NCBI GenBank assembly: GCA_025449115.1
Contig: JAHLKC010000048.1
Span: 62,001 to 126,000 of the forward strand
Direction of reading: 5' to 3'
DNA from: Chytridium lagenaria
Lineage: Eukaryota; Chytridiomycota; Chytridiomycetes; Chytridiales; Chytridiaceae
Length of the DNA stretch: 64,000 nucleotides
Part shown: positions 11,001 to 23,772 of the stretch, piece by piece
Layout of the letters: every line of letters begins with the position of its first letter
How positions within the stretch are numbered: position 1 is the first letter of the stretch
The notes under the pieces: model-generated
Told to the model about the DNA's origin: nothing
What the model saw: the letters and a program-made list of their open reading frames with translations, nothing else
Databases searched by the model: none
Made by a program: the position numbers and the translations under genes

Positions 11001-12807
11001 TTGGTGCTTTCTGGGGCGGGTCTGGAGGCGTTGCTGCATTACTGGCAGTTTGTTGTAGTCAAGGGGGGCAGTGTGGTGTTCCAAGAGTCTGTAAAGCAGT
11101 TGGTTGATCCTGTTTTTCAAAGCCAACTGCCGTTGTGTCTCAATCTAAGCAAGTGGGTGCTACTTTGTTTATTTCCTCCTCATGCCTTCATTAATTGCTA
11201 ATAATTTAATTCTGTTATTTTCTTTGTTTTTTTCTATAATAGGCATACCGTCCCCTTGCCCAATCCATTGCCACGCTAACGTTGTACTGTCCATCTGAGG
11301 CCCCTTCGCTAGTCGCAGACTTTATCGGAAAGATTGAAAGTCCCTCGACCACCGAAAACGTGAGGGTTCTTGCTCTCCTTGCTATTGGAGAAATTGGTCG
11401 AAGCACGTTAGTATTCAGTGCTTTTTATTTGCACGCTAACATCTTGATAGCGATATTTCTAAGCATAGTCAAACTCTTCACAAGGTCCTTCTCGAACTGT
11501 TTATTTCTCCCTCTGATGAGATCAAGCACGCTGCCGCCTTTGCGCTCGGCAACATCTCGATCGGCCACCTCTCTTTCTACCTTCCCTTCGTTTTTGAAGC
11601 CGTCCGCGCCGGTGGCAAGCGCAGGTACCTCGTCCTCGTCTCCCTTAAAGAAATCATTGCGCGCTCCGCCCCTCCGCGACAACGGCTAAGCTTCTTGCTC
11701 CCTACTCTGGGGATCTTTGGAGTCTCTTGTTCGCTAATGCTGAGGAGGTGCAAGATGAGGGAACGAGGACGGTGATTGCGGAATGTTTGGGAAAATTGGC
11801 GCTTTCGGATCCTGGCAGATTTTTGCTGGATTTGAAGGAACGGTTGTCCTCACCTACGCCTACTATTAGGGGGCGACCGTTGTTGCGGAATCAGGTATAC
11901 GTTTACAGACTCTGTGAGCGAGGAGTTTGATGCTGTACTTGGACAACTCATTGTGCAGTTCTTGAGGCTTGTGCAGGATGCGGACTTGGTGAGTTATAAA
12001 AGACTTATCGATTCATGTTTAACCCTTTTTTTTGCGTAGAATGTGCGAAGAGTTTCCCTCCACACTCTTAACTCTGCTGCTCACAACAAGCCGTACCTTA
12101 TTACCTCGTCCCTTGATGAACTATTGCCTCTTCTTTACAATGAGACTGTGGTGAAGGATGAGCTTATCCACATTGTAGAGATGGGGCCGTTTAAGCACCG
12201 AGTTGACGACGGTCTTGATGCCAGAAAGGTAAATTGTATTTTTGTAATTTTATCTCTCGGTTTAGGAACAGCTGAGCTAATCTAATTTTTTTCTTCTCAT
12301 AGTCCGCTTATGAATGCATGTTCACCCTTCTTGAAACGTGCCTCTCCAGAATAGAAGTCTTTGGATTCCTCGACCGTGTTATTCACGGCTTGAATGATGC
12401 ATCCCAAGAGATCAAGACCCTCTCTCACGTCATGCTCCAACGTCTCGCCGTCCTCGCCCCCACAGCACTCATTACCCGTTTGGAATCTACCATCCAGCCT
12501 CTTCGTGAAACGATCAACTCAAAGCCTAAAACCAACGCGGTCAAGCAAGAAATTGAAAAGCTGAATGATCTTGTGAGGAGTGCAGTTAGGACGGCACTTA
12601 TCCTCTCCAGGACTAGCAGGAACGCGCAGGGAGCTAGTGGGATGCTGGGACTTTGAATCGGTTTGATGAGTTTTGAAGGAGTGCAGGGCTGTTGGAAGCC
12701 CTGTTGCGGATTTGTTTGCGTCGGTTCAGGCAGAGATTGATGCGCAACATGCTATGGGGGTTGGGAGGGCCACATTGGGAGGGTTGGCGCCGATGGATTT
12801 GTCTTGA
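8099..12807 (+). CDS. CAND1: CAND1, cullin-associated NEDD8-dissociated protein
   Basis: A HEAT-repeat solenoid that binds un-neddylated cullin-RBX1 and exchanges substrate-receptor modules of SCF ubiquitin ligases. Twelve exons: 8099-8137, 8279-8447, 8523-8730, 8786-9122, 9168-9273, 9325-9524, 9563-9838, 9953-11152, 11243-11406, 11451-11988, 12040-12228 and 12303-12807. Landmarks match human CAND1 in order: ASYHISNLLEK-like start, [22 protein letters not shown], the acidic insert (9419-9590) followed by [84 protein letters not shown]. About eleven single-base deletions must be assumed (near 8402, 8948, 10301, 10586, 10728, 11125, 11671, 11871, 11888, 12648, 12673). The last two extend the C-terminus to the TGA at 12805, giving the family's terminal helix ([20 protein letters not shown]). 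Confidence 0.95.
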
Positions 12808-13037
12808 GTTTCATTATTATTTCTTTTTGTTGATGACTTCGGCTTTTGTTTTGTTGTGTTTTTTTTACTGGGGCTCTTTCTTTGTGCAATTATTTTTCAA
12901 GGAACCTCTATTGGTCCCAGCATCAGGATTTTTTATGGCAGCGGTTTTGTGTGTTTTTTTTTTTTTCTTAGTGTTGATAAAAGCGAGTTCACACGAAATC
13001 TCCTCAATAAAGAAGCAGAAATACATATCAAGTTTAC

Positions 13038-14437
13038 TTAAAACATTTTCCAAAGTTGTTTTAGAGTCATACCGTCTGGCTTTATACGTTCGACCATCAA
13101 CCCTAGTGTTTCGTCAAACACTATATCCGCATCCGCATCAACTTCTTCTTGAAGTGTCGATAATGGCATGGAAGTTGAAGAAGGGTGTTTATAGATTTCG
13201 GATTTCGCGAATTGACGTTGTTCTGCGAGGGAAAGGGAAAGGTCTTCTGTTGGATCTACGGGAACAATTTCAATATCGTCTTCTTTCATTTTTTCGATAG
13301 CTGCTATAGCGGTTTGGATTTTTTTAGCCTAATTTTCAAAACAAGAGGTTAAGCCGAACCATCAAAGTTTGTTTTACCTTCTCCCCTTTCAACTTTAACC
13401 CCTCTCCGAACCCGAAAACAGGGTTCTCCGCATAGGCTTTCACGCATTTCTTTATGACTTTAGCCAACTCCTTCATGCGACCCACGGGATGGACTTGAAA
13501 TCCCAGGAGGTAGCTACCGGAATGATTTGTGGTTTCGACGACGAGGGAATGGCCGTACTTTGAGGTTTGCACGCGGACATTGTAGAGTTGACAAAAGGGG
13601 ATGCTGACGTTGATGTGATCTGAGATGGCGTGCCAGGCGATTCGGAGGTTGGTGATGTAGAGGACGCCGAGGGTGTGATGTTGGGTGGAGAGGTTTGTGG
13701 TGTTGTTGGACTGATGGGGATGAAGGTTTTGGTGGTGAGGAAGGATGTTTAGAGTTATAGGAGAATAGGGGACGCTGAAAATAATAGTGAAAATGTTATA
13801 CTTTATCTTGAATCACCTCTAACGGCAATACATCCAAAACACCATCCTTTGCAATCCTCCCTTTAACCGCGAAATCCCTATACGCTCTCGTCTCCTCATA
13901 CCCCTCCATCGTACCCTTGACCCGTTCCACGCATGTCTCTGTTTCGGCGTTAAAACAAACTCAAATTTCGCGTTAGCAAGGACAGCTTGAAGGGTGAAGG
14001 ATGAGATTCTGCCTTTGAGTTTTGTTGAGGAGTTGGAGGTGGTGGTGGAGGAGATGGTGTTGAGACCGATGGAGACGTTGGTTTTAGGGTTGAGAGGGTG
14101 GATCCAGATGAGACGGAGGGGGGTGATGAGGAGGAGACCGGGGTGGTTGGGGTTGCCGCGACAGTCTTCGACGTTGGTGAAGGTTTCGAGGATGGATTCG
14201 CCGGGACGTGGGATGAGTTCGCTGTGATGGGGTTGGTTAGTTGGTGGAAGCTCTGTGGTTGAGTAGGAAGAGAAGGGAGCGGATAGATGAAAGAATGAAG
14301 GAAGGGAGTTCCATATGTAGCGATATTAAATGTAAAACTGAGACGCCAAAGTACCTTGGTGGAAGATCAAACCGAATCTCCCTATCATGCCAGAACTCGA
14401 GTGGCCGTGCAAGGAGATGGCTTTTAAATCCCGTCAT
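13038..14437 (-). CDS. BBS5: BBSome subunit BBS5
   Basis: BBS5 is the phosphoinositide-binding BBSome subunit that carries two PH-like (DM16) domains and acts in ciliary membrane trafficking. The start at 14437 leads to EFWHDREIRFDL (human DALWEDRDVRFDL) and a GT donor near 14356. The next exon gives LIPRPGESILETFTNVED and LLLITPLRLIWIHPLNPKTN, matching the first PH-like repeat, then TRAYRDFAVKGRI after one missing base near 13945. The second repeat reads GVLYITNLRIAWHAISDHIN and TSKYGHSLVVETT, followed by the GSYLLGFQVHPV block. The protein ends FDETLGLMVERIKPDGMTLK...LWKMF, as in human BBS5. It is convergent with CAND1 (about 230 bp apart) and head to head with GFUS. Its presence is the best evidence that this organism builds a flagellum. 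Confidence 0.92.
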
Positions 14438-14497
14438 GTAAATAGAATTGTCAAACTTCCAGAAATCACAAAAAAACTAGTAAACATTGGAAACGAC
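14438..14497. promoter_or_regulatory. Compact bidirectional promoter between BBS5 and GFUS
   Basis: The proposed starts of BBS5 (14437, minus) and GFUS (14498, plus) leave 60 bp. If the upstream in-frame GFUS ATG at 14387 is used instead, the coding ends would overlap by about 50 bp. I see no clear TATA box; transcription start sites may lie inside the opposite gene. Confidence 0.4.
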
Positions 14498-16175
<1,678 letters not shown>

Positions 16176-16423
16176 AATGTATAGAAATAACACCCGTTTT
16201 GGAAAATAACAGCGTGGACATTTTTGGGGCCAAAAATCATGTTTATGGGAAGAGAGTGACGGTAGGTGGGGGGAGGGTTGAGATTTGAAAAGAAAAAAAG
16301 AACATTTCCTTAATGGTATTCCAAAAAAAAACACACAAAAACATTATCAGTGTTTACCAGCTTTTTAATCTGCATCAACACTTTCGGGCTCACCTCAAAA
16401 AAAAACCACCCCAAAAAACCCAT

Positions 16424-17841
16424 AATGCCCAAACAATCATCCCAATCACCCCCCCGCCTCCTCTCCATCCCCTCCACCTCCACCAAAACATCCCCCATAC
16501 CACCCTAAATGCACTCAGCCATCGACCCACCACCTCCACCACCTACCATTCCTACAGTCTCTCCGGCATCAAATTCATAGTCGACTCACGTTGTCGTTCC
16601 CTCCGTCCGATAGGTCGAGGAGCCTTTGGATTCGTCTGGTAAACCCCCAATACGAAAAAAAAACTAAGGAAAAAAACAGTGAAGCCGTGACGGTGAACCC
16701 TGAAAACAGGGTTAGACGAACGCGTCGCAATCAAACGTATTCGAGGGGGTTTCGCATCCCGTACGCAACGAGAGAACGTGTGGAGAGAGGTTGGGGTGTT
16801 GCAAGACCTTCATCATGAAATGTAGACCGTCCCCCCTTATTTTCTTTTGTATTGATATTTTTTGGCGGTGTAGATTCTTCAACTTCGGTTCATGTATCGA
16901 CCACCACGGTGTGATGATCTTTATGTTGCGACAGAGATGATGGATATGGATTTGGAGGGGTTGTTGGGGAGTGGAGCGTTTGGGTGGTTGACAAAAGACC
17001 ATGGACGGTTTTTGGGGTATCAGGTGTTGAGGGGGTTGAAGGCGTTGCATGATGTTGGGATAATGCATAGAGATGTGAAGCCAGGTATACGCGTGAGTTT
17101 TTTTTTTATTGACTAAATGATTCATAGCGAATATTTTAGTTGACCGACGGTGTCATGTTAAGGTGAGCCGGGGGGGTGTGGTATTGAATGTATTGATGAT
17201 GACTAGTTATGTGATTTCGGGTTATGCGCTCCCATCACGAGTTATCCCAACACGGATCCAACGTCCACCTATATCGCAACACGATGGTATCGAGCACCCG
17301 AGATTGTGTTCCCCGGTGGTTTATACAACGAAAAAGGTGTGGTGATTATTTTTTTAGAGGTGCTGATGATTTGAAAAGTGGATATATGGGCTGCTGGATG
17401 TGTTATAACGGAAATCCTGACGAGGAGGTCACCGTTTCCTGGGGAGAGCTGTGAGTGATTGAGGTATGATGTCGACTCAAATTTTTGGTTAGCGATGGAT
17501 CAACGAACCCGTCTCATAAAGCCTTCAATATGCCGCATCTCTATACCCCCACATGGGTGAGTTTCCACCAAATCCCACGCATAAGACTCACATGTCTCCC
17601 CCGCGCTCCTTAAAGACATTCACGATCGTCAGCATCTCCATCCAAGTTTAGACGGTTTAGAACGTGACATGGATGAACAAGGTACCGTATAACGTTGGGG
17701 TGATATGTTTATTGTGGTTTTGTAGCAAACGATTTGATATCACGACACCTCCTTATCGCGGATCCGTTGTTACGGGTGTCAGCAAAAGAGGCGCTGACAC
17801 ATGAGTTTTTTAGGGGATTGCATGACCCCACTGATGAATGA
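16424..17841 (+). CDS. MAPK-like CMGC protein kinase
   Basis: A serine/threonine kinase of the MAPK/CMGC type. Visible elements: glycine loop LRPIGRGAFGFV (near 16600), VAIKRI with the ATP-binding Lys, HHE before the second intron, EMMDMDLEGLL, catalytic MHRDVKPANILV, CDFGL, ATRWYRAPEI, DIWAAGCVITEIL with RRSPFPG, and the C-lobe end LLIADPLLRVSAKEALTHEF. Exons run about 16424-16638, 16679-~16822, 16874-17094, 17128-17162, 17207-17336, 17379-17450, 17493-17556, 17586-17681 and 17726-17841. Missing single bases are likely near 16500, 16712, 16820, 17518 and 17600. The activation loop reads TSTYIATRW, so the residue at the MAPK TxY threonine position is serine. The N-terminal boundary is uncertain. 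The upstream cascade it belongs to cannot be told from the sequence. Confidence 0.85.
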
Positions 17842-18210
17842 TTATATTTAGTGAAAAGGATACCTTTTTACGCAGACACGCAAGCATGACATATAGGCTA
17901 TACATGTATTTATCTTTTCATATCTAGATCGCCGTAAATGTAGAAAAAATAAATGATAATAGAATAACCCCCCTCCAATTTGTTACTTTTTTATAATAAA
18001 TACCATGGACCGTTTTGTACAAACATAATGATCAAGATAAGTCAGAAAGAATAACGCACATATCATTTCTTTGCACAAACATAGTGAACAAGGTAAGCAT
18101 AGAACACATACCGTTTCAACAGAAACAACTCCACCCTATCCAAAAAAAACCAACGCGCAGCTGGGCAACGAAGCAAACCCACGACCTAAATCCCACCGCT
18201 ACCCAGCAGC

Positions 18211-18833
18211 TCAAGTCAGTTTACACCCACACCTCACACAAATCCTCTGTTTGAAGCAACAGAAATACAAGAAATTGAAGGAAATACAAGATAAACACAA
18301 TGGCCAAGATGATGGCGGTGACGGTGATATAATTGTCCCTCCATATATGCCCACCACCCAGCGGACATTGTGCAAGAGCGTCAACCACAATAACGTGAGG
18401 AGCGGCACCGGCTTGAACGTAGACGGGTTGTTGGGCGGGATAGCTGGGTTGAGCGTACGTTCCTGGGTAGGCGTTCTGAGGATGAGGGTGTTGGTGTGGC
18501 GGGGGAGCGTATTGCTGAGGTGGAGGAGCATATTGTTGGGGTGGGGGAGCGTATTGTTGGGGTGGAGGTGCGTAGCCTTGTTGAGGGGGTGGGTGGGAGG
18601 GTGGTGCGTAGCCTTGTGGAGGAGGGTGGCCGGCGGGAGGGGCGTAGGATGGTTGGGGTTGTTGGGAGGGGATGGGAAGAATTTGGAGGTGTTGGGTTGA
18701 GGGGAGGGTTTGAAGGTGCTGCATAGACGGAGCCTTCTGGGGGGAGTAAGGGGGAGCGGGTTGGTTCTAGTTATGAGGAAGGAAAAAGAAAGTGTTGAGT
18801 ATGTAGGGTTTAGGAGGATTTTGTTACCTGCAT
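18211..18833 (-). CDS. BRI3-like proline-rich single-span membrane protein
   Basis: A start of only two codons (18833-18828) is joined to 18766-18211 across a short intron. The N-terminal part is Pro/Gln/Tyr-rich, with a repeated YAPPPQQ unit around 18480-18590. It is followed by a CP-containing segment, one hydrophobic span (TVTAIILAIVFIL) and, after one probable missing base near 18265, a cysteine-rich end (CCFKQRICVRCGCKLT). That order of Pro-rich tail, CP motif, membrane span and CxxC resembles brain protein I3 (BRI3) and LITAF-like endolysosomal proteins, with the caveat that the first CxxC is not intact. Composition of the repeats suggests WW- or SH3-domain binding, but no exact PPxY is present. 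Function is inferred only from this resemblance. Confidence 0.55.
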
Positions 18834-20027
18834 TGCTGATGAAGCTTTTTGTTGAGTGTTAAGGTACGTTACTCTTGCGGTTTACGCGATGGAGGATTCT
18901 TTCAGGGTGGGGATGGGGTTTATGTTGTAGAGTGAGTTCGTTTCGTGGGGGGGTTGTGATAATGAGTGTGAGGCTGAAGACTTTCTGACAATCACACTTT
19001 TTGATTATATTGGTCCATCATGAGATTTGTAGAGTTTTGATTCCGTCGTCTGCAACGGTCATAAAGCAAGTCGCGACATTCCGCGTTGGCGCGTTTAGAG
19101 TTTAAAAAACAACTTGAGATGACCATATGCACTTCATGTCAAAGTGGGATTATAGTGAAAAAGGTTCATGACATTGGGATAGTTGTGACAGAACATGTGT
19201 ATAACGTTAATGTTGTATCAGTTAAAAGACACCATGTTTAGAACTGCAGGGGAGAGAAGACCAGAAATAGGGGGTGTGTAGATGAGGACATGGTCAGAAG
19301 GGTCGTATAAGCATTGTACAGAACAAACAGAGTCAAAGAAAGAGGCAAGAGTGGGAAGAGCTATACAAGATCAGAAGAAGATTGGAAGAGCCCATGTTGC
19401 CATTCAGCTCACAGGCCGTCTTTCACCCGCGTATGGCGTTAGGCAGCAATCCAAAAAAGCAATAAAACAAAGGGGTTAAAACAAAAAGTATTTATTTATA
19501 CCAATAACTAGCTAATATATAGTAGTGCTGCTGTGGATTCAACACATACTATATAGATAAATAAATAAATACAAACAATGTGTACTAATAACTACATACG
19601 TAGTATATACATACACAGATAGTATATATATACAGATAGTGAATGAAAGAGGAAAGAAATTTATGACATAGTGTATCCGATGTTCTCTAATACATATTGA
19701 TAATTAAATAATATTAATAGTAATAATTGCAAGTATCCGACATGTATTATTATTTATATCCAACAACATGAAATACATATAACAGCAAAAGGGTCACCAT
19801 GACCTGTGGTACATAATATATTATTATGTATATGTACCTTATATATACTTTATATATTTAATAATATAGATATGGCAGTGAATAAACTATTAACTAAAAT
19901 AACAGCCAAGGCAAAATAATGCGCATCACTATATAATAATATTGTACTCCTAATAAATATATTATTAGTAGTATGTATTTATTATTAACTAACTAACCAC
20001 ATACTGAGGACTATACTGTGAGTCTGT

Positions 20028-20056
20028 GACTGACTGACTGACTGACTGACTGACTG
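20028..20056. repeat. (GACT)n tetranucleotide microsatellite
   Basis: About seven uninterrupted GACT units, in the AT-rich region upstream of the first SPRY-type membrane protein gene. The same motif (as CAGT) occurs directly upstream of the gene at 44363. Confidence 0.95.
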
Positions 20057-20106
20057 GGTCTTTGGTATAGAGGCGAGGCGATGCTTTCCCTTTTTGCCTG
20101 TGTTTA

Positions 20107-20326
20107 ATTATTTATTATTTATTTATTTATTTAGTACTACATTTTCTATTATATACAAAATAAATAAATAAATAAATAAAATTAATATTTAACTACAATA
20201 AAAGTGGACCATCAACCCCCCCCACCATCTTAAGGCATCATCAACATCCATCCATCAATCCATCATCCATCCATCAATCCATCCATCAAATCCATCCATC
20301 ATCTATCTATCCATCCATCCATCCTC
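20107..20326. repeat. (TTTA)n, (AATA)n and (CATC)n simple repeats
   Basis: A TTTA run at 20107-20133 and an AATA run at 20158-20183 are followed by imperfect CATC/CATCAAT units at about 20226-20326. They lie 100-320 bp upstream of the ATG at 20426, so they are part of its promoter or 5' leader. Confidence 0.9.
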
Positions 20327-20425
20327 TTTCAAGTTTTTATATAACCAAACAAACTCTCTCCATACATATCAACAAGCAACAACAGCATGCACCCTTGTTC
20401 ATCATCTTCAAGAACGCATAGAGAC

Positions 20426-22008
20426 ATGCAGGCCATTCTTCTTCTTCTGGCTACCTCTTCCGTGTCCATCGCCACTGCTCTACCAATTGCATTCCCAAAA
20501 GGTGGAGGTGGTAAACCAGGAGGAGGAGGAGGTTCAACCTCTTCAACTTCGGGCAAGCCAGGCAAACCATCTTCACCAAACCATCTTCACCCAAACCTTC
20601 TTCTCCCAACAAACCATCGGTAAGTGGAACGAGATCTTTTTAATTTCTCTTGCATTCTTTCGACATCATCTCATTTATATTTTTATTTGCAGTCGCCCGC
20701 ACGCGACCAGCTGTAGTTGTTGTAGTCCCGTCTCTCCTCCTTCATCCAGCAGCGGCAGAGGGTAAGCCTTATTTGTCTTCTTTCCGATCTAAAGCTAGAC
20801 TCTTAACAATCATTTTATTCTCCCACAGAGCACCGTCGTCTACACTTCCTACAGTCCCCGCGTCCTCACAAGCGGTGCCCTTGCTGGAATCATCATTGGC
20901 AGCATCGTCTTTATCCTCCTCGTGATCTTGCTCATCTACTTTCTCTCAAAAACGTTCCAAATCTCGCGCTCACGTCAAACCCTACTCACCCGCAGTCGCA
21001 GCCGTCTACACCCCTTCCCCAAACTCTACCACCGTCCAACCACAACAGTCATCTACCCAGGCCAATACCCTAAACCCGGTTCATTCTCTCCTCCTTTAAC
21101 AATGCGTCCGAAGCAGAGTTTGAGGCCGGTGCACAATTTCAACGCCTTTTCCCTACCAGCATTCGGAATGGTGTCACACCTGAAGATGTTGCTGAGATTA
21201 GCAGAGTGGGACCGCAGCAAGCTTGGTTGTTGGAGTTTGAGGCTGGAAATGGGGTTTCGGGCATGATTGAGAATCTCGCGAACGGGGGTGGTGGTCAGAT
21301 TCTGACGTTTAGCAAACCCGCCACGACTGTCAGCTTGCTCTCCAGGCTTCCGCTTCACATTGATCCTTACACGCCTGGCAGGAATTGGTTCTACTTTGAG
21401 GTGAGAAACTCAATTCTTTTCTGCTTTTATTTTTGTTTTCGATTTTTTTGTTTGTATTTGTATTTTATCAGGTTTATTAAACTTGCCCTTTTTTTTTCTT
21501 TATCCCCACCTTTATTCATTAGGTCACCATCATGGAAATCACCATTTCACCAAACCCCACTGTCATCTCTATCGGTCTTGCCACCAAACCCTACCCTCCT
21601 TTCGTCACATTGGCTGGAACCAACACTCTATCGGTTACCACTCTGACGATGGTAAGCTCTCCGTTCCTCCTCCACCCTCTTCCTATCGCGCCACTCACAG
21701 TGACTAACCCCCGTTTCTTGATCAGGCCGCGCCTTCCACGACGACCCCTTTGGCGGCCGCCTCTTTGCCACCTCCTACACCCGCGGCGACACCATTGGAT
21801 GCGGGTAGATCCTAACCGTGGAGCCGTCTTTTACACGCTCAACGGCACGCACTTGGGTGATGGGTCTTTGAGCAACACGTACAGGGATTATCATGTTGCT
21901 GTTGCGGCGGATGGGCCGTGTCAGGTTTATGTGAATGTCGGGGGGAAGCCGTTTTTGTATTCTAGTGCGAATGTGGGGTGTTTTGAGGAGAGGGAGGTGA
22001 AGGTGTGA
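20426..22008 (+). CDS. Type I membrane protein with cytosolic SPRY domain, copy A
   Basis: The ATG at 20426 gives a signal peptide (MQAILLLLATSSVSIATA) and a Gly/Pro/Ser-rich stalk with FPKGGGGKPGGGGGS. An in-frame ATG at 20387 is less suitable for a signal peptide. After short introns comes a membrane span (GALAGIIIGSIVFILLVILL), then YPGQYPKPGSF and a SPRY domain: GGGGQILTFSKPATTVSLLS, RHIGWNQHSIGYHSDDG, GRLFATSYTRGDTIGCG and GAVFYTLNGTHLGDG. The order of one N-terminal span then SPRY matches the Ssh4/Ear1 group, which in yeast links membrane cargo to the Rsp5 ubiquitin ligase; transfer of that role here is inference. Frame needs single missing bases near 21090, 21600 and 21812. First of a tandem family to 28.9 kb. 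Confidence 0.8.
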
Positions 22009-22905
22009 TTTTTTTTTTTTTGGGGGGGTGAAGGGAAGATGCTTTCTGATGGGGTGTTTGAGGGATAGAGAGGTGATTTTAATTTGGAGGGTTGAGATAT
22101 AATATGTTGGTGTGAATTTTTTTTTTTTTTTTTTTTGTTTTGAAAGAGTTTTTTTTTTCTTTCTTTCTTAGTGTCGTTTTTATATATCGATAATGAATAA
22201 TACAGTAATGTGGATATGGTTTTTTGTGGACGCGTGTTTTTTTGTTTTGTTTTTTCCTTTCTTTTGGACGTCATGTGGGCGTTGCCTTTTTATATCATTG
22301 ATAATAAAGGATTATAGGGTTTACGTTTTTGAGGTTATTTTTTTTGTTGATGGGTGAAGGGTTTTCAAGAATGTAGAGTGTATAAACGGATTTAATACGA
22401 TGAACTTTACACATACTATTTACCTCCAAAAACTGCAACCATTCAATAAAAGTTGTTTAATAATTCACTTTTCGTTTGTTTACACGGTAGAGATGTACCT
22501 CAACGTCCTCCTTTGAATTCATTGACTAAAAAACAATCACTATTATTTCCATTTAAAACGATCAAGAGGCTGAGATTTGACTTGAAATGCGTTAAAATGT
22601 AACTCATCGAAACGTCACACCCCATAACAATAAGAATATCATGACACGATAACGACACATTGATTGCATGCTCCATCAACAATTGGGCTGTCTTGCACAT
22701 CCACAGATCACAAAAAGCAAAAACACAAACGTGTGCCCAGTTGGACTTGGTCACAAAAAATACATCCACAAACACAAAAACCAAATTCCAAAAAAGGCAT
22801 CACACAGGGTCCAACCAAACCCGCCTCTATCAATGGCTGCGCTTCCCATCATCACATAAAACAACCTCCCATACTCATTCACAACCCATCCCATACCACC
22901 ACCTC
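22009..22905. other. Intergenic, homopolymer-rich
   Basis: The 3' flank of SPRY copy A has long T runs (22009-22021, 22118-22147) and no gene I can support. Minus-strand frame 22500-22784 (94 codons) has no splice context or motifs. Plus frames 22660-23052 and 22664-23422 are low-complexity shadows. Confidence 0.5.
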
Positions 22906-22998
22906 CCATACTCTTTCGCACAAACCCATACTCTTTCGCACAAACCCATACATACTCTTTCGCACAAACCCATACATACTCATTCGCACAAACCCATC
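22906..22998 (+). repeat. Tandem repeat upstream of the SPRY-less paralogue
   Basis: Five imperfect copies of a unit containing CATACTCTTTCGCACAAACC, with spacings of about 22-26 bp, end some 50 bp before the ATG at 23049. A leader or promoter minisatellite. Confidence 0.9.
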
Positions 22999-23048
22999 TT
23001 TGAGAAAGAAAAAAAAAAACACGTCAAGAAAATGCTTTCCCCCATGCC

Positions 23049-23772
23049 ATGAACAACGTGATCCTCCTTCTCACAACCGCCTCCATATCCACAGCTTTCC
23101 CAATCCCAAAAGGTGGTGGCGCACCTCCCCCACCCCCAAAACCTCCCTCCCCACCCCCAAAACCACCCACCCCAAAACCTCCCTCCCCAAAACCTCCCTC
23201 CTCCGGAAAACCAGGGGTAAGACATCCAAACCATGTTTCCCATACTCAACCACATCAGGTCATCGTCGTCGTCCCCGCAAACACCAACAAAGAGGTACAC
23301 CCCACCCTCCCAAACTTCCACTAACGCATTGCAGACCATCGACGACGGCGTCGACCACCACTTTAACGCAGACGAAGCAAGGATCGTCGGTATCGTCATT
23401 GCCTGCATCATTGGTCTCGTGATCGTCTTTGGGGTCGGGTACTTCATCTACGATCACATTAGGTCGTGGTACAGGCGTTTTCGTGCCCGTCAACGTCAAC
23501 GTCAGAACGTGGTGGATTTGAAATCAACAGGCGCGGATACAGGTGGTTGGCTATTATGCGGGAAAAACGTGGAGTGAAAAAAAGGTACCACCTTTTCTTA
23601 TTAAGGTTTCGCTAATGTTTAACCGCAAGATACTGTCAGATTCATACACCACTGTCAAATTCGTACCCGACGACAGCACACCATGCATATTCCACTGTAC
23701 ATTCGAGAACCCACAACAGTCGCTTCCACCGAAAACCCAACGCCCGCACCGTCACAATGCCAACCTCCATGA
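23049..23772 (+). CDS. Proline-rich type I membrane protein, family member without SPRY
   Basis: The start MNNVILLLTTASISTAFPIP is a signal peptide and is followed by a GGG and proline-rich stalk (repeated KPPSPPPKPP and KPPTP units). Introns begin near 23217 and 23318; the exon from about 23334 encodes a span (RIVGIVIACIIGLVIVFGV) and a very basic cytosolic segment (YRRFRARQRQRQ). This is the same plan as the SPRY copies beside it, but no SPRY domain follows. After 23530 the frame is unclear; a T/P-rich end at about 23690-23772 may be the last exon. The 3' boundary is a guess. It may be a truncated relative of its neighbours. Confidence 0.55.

Larger units (their letters stand above)
18840..20425. 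other. AT-rich intergenic region with simple repeats
   Basis: About 1.6 kb without a recognisable gene. The part 19480-20200 is strongly AT-rich, with TATA- and AATA-type low-complexity stretches, and includes the simple repeats listed separately. A 65-codon plus frame at 19282-19479 has no motifs. The 3' end is presumably the promoter and 5' UTR of the first SPRY gene. Confidence 0.6.

Noticed and set aside
8099..12807. CAND1 as a pseudogene
   Set aside because: Only single-base indels disturb it. Splice sites, conserved residues and both ends are intact, and similar indels affect CDC48, so assembly error is more likely.
19282..19479. 65-codon frame in the AT-rich region
   Set aside because: No motif, no splice context, and composition like the flanking noncoding DNA.
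22906..22998. CRISPR-like array
   Set aside because: Repeats are contiguous without distinct spacers, in a eukaryotic genome; it is a minisatellite.
22664..23422. A 252-codon plus frame spanning the leader of the 23049 gene
   Set aside because: Low-complexity His/Pro/Thr translation of the CATACTC and CCCAAAA repeats. It overlaps the real signal-peptide frame.
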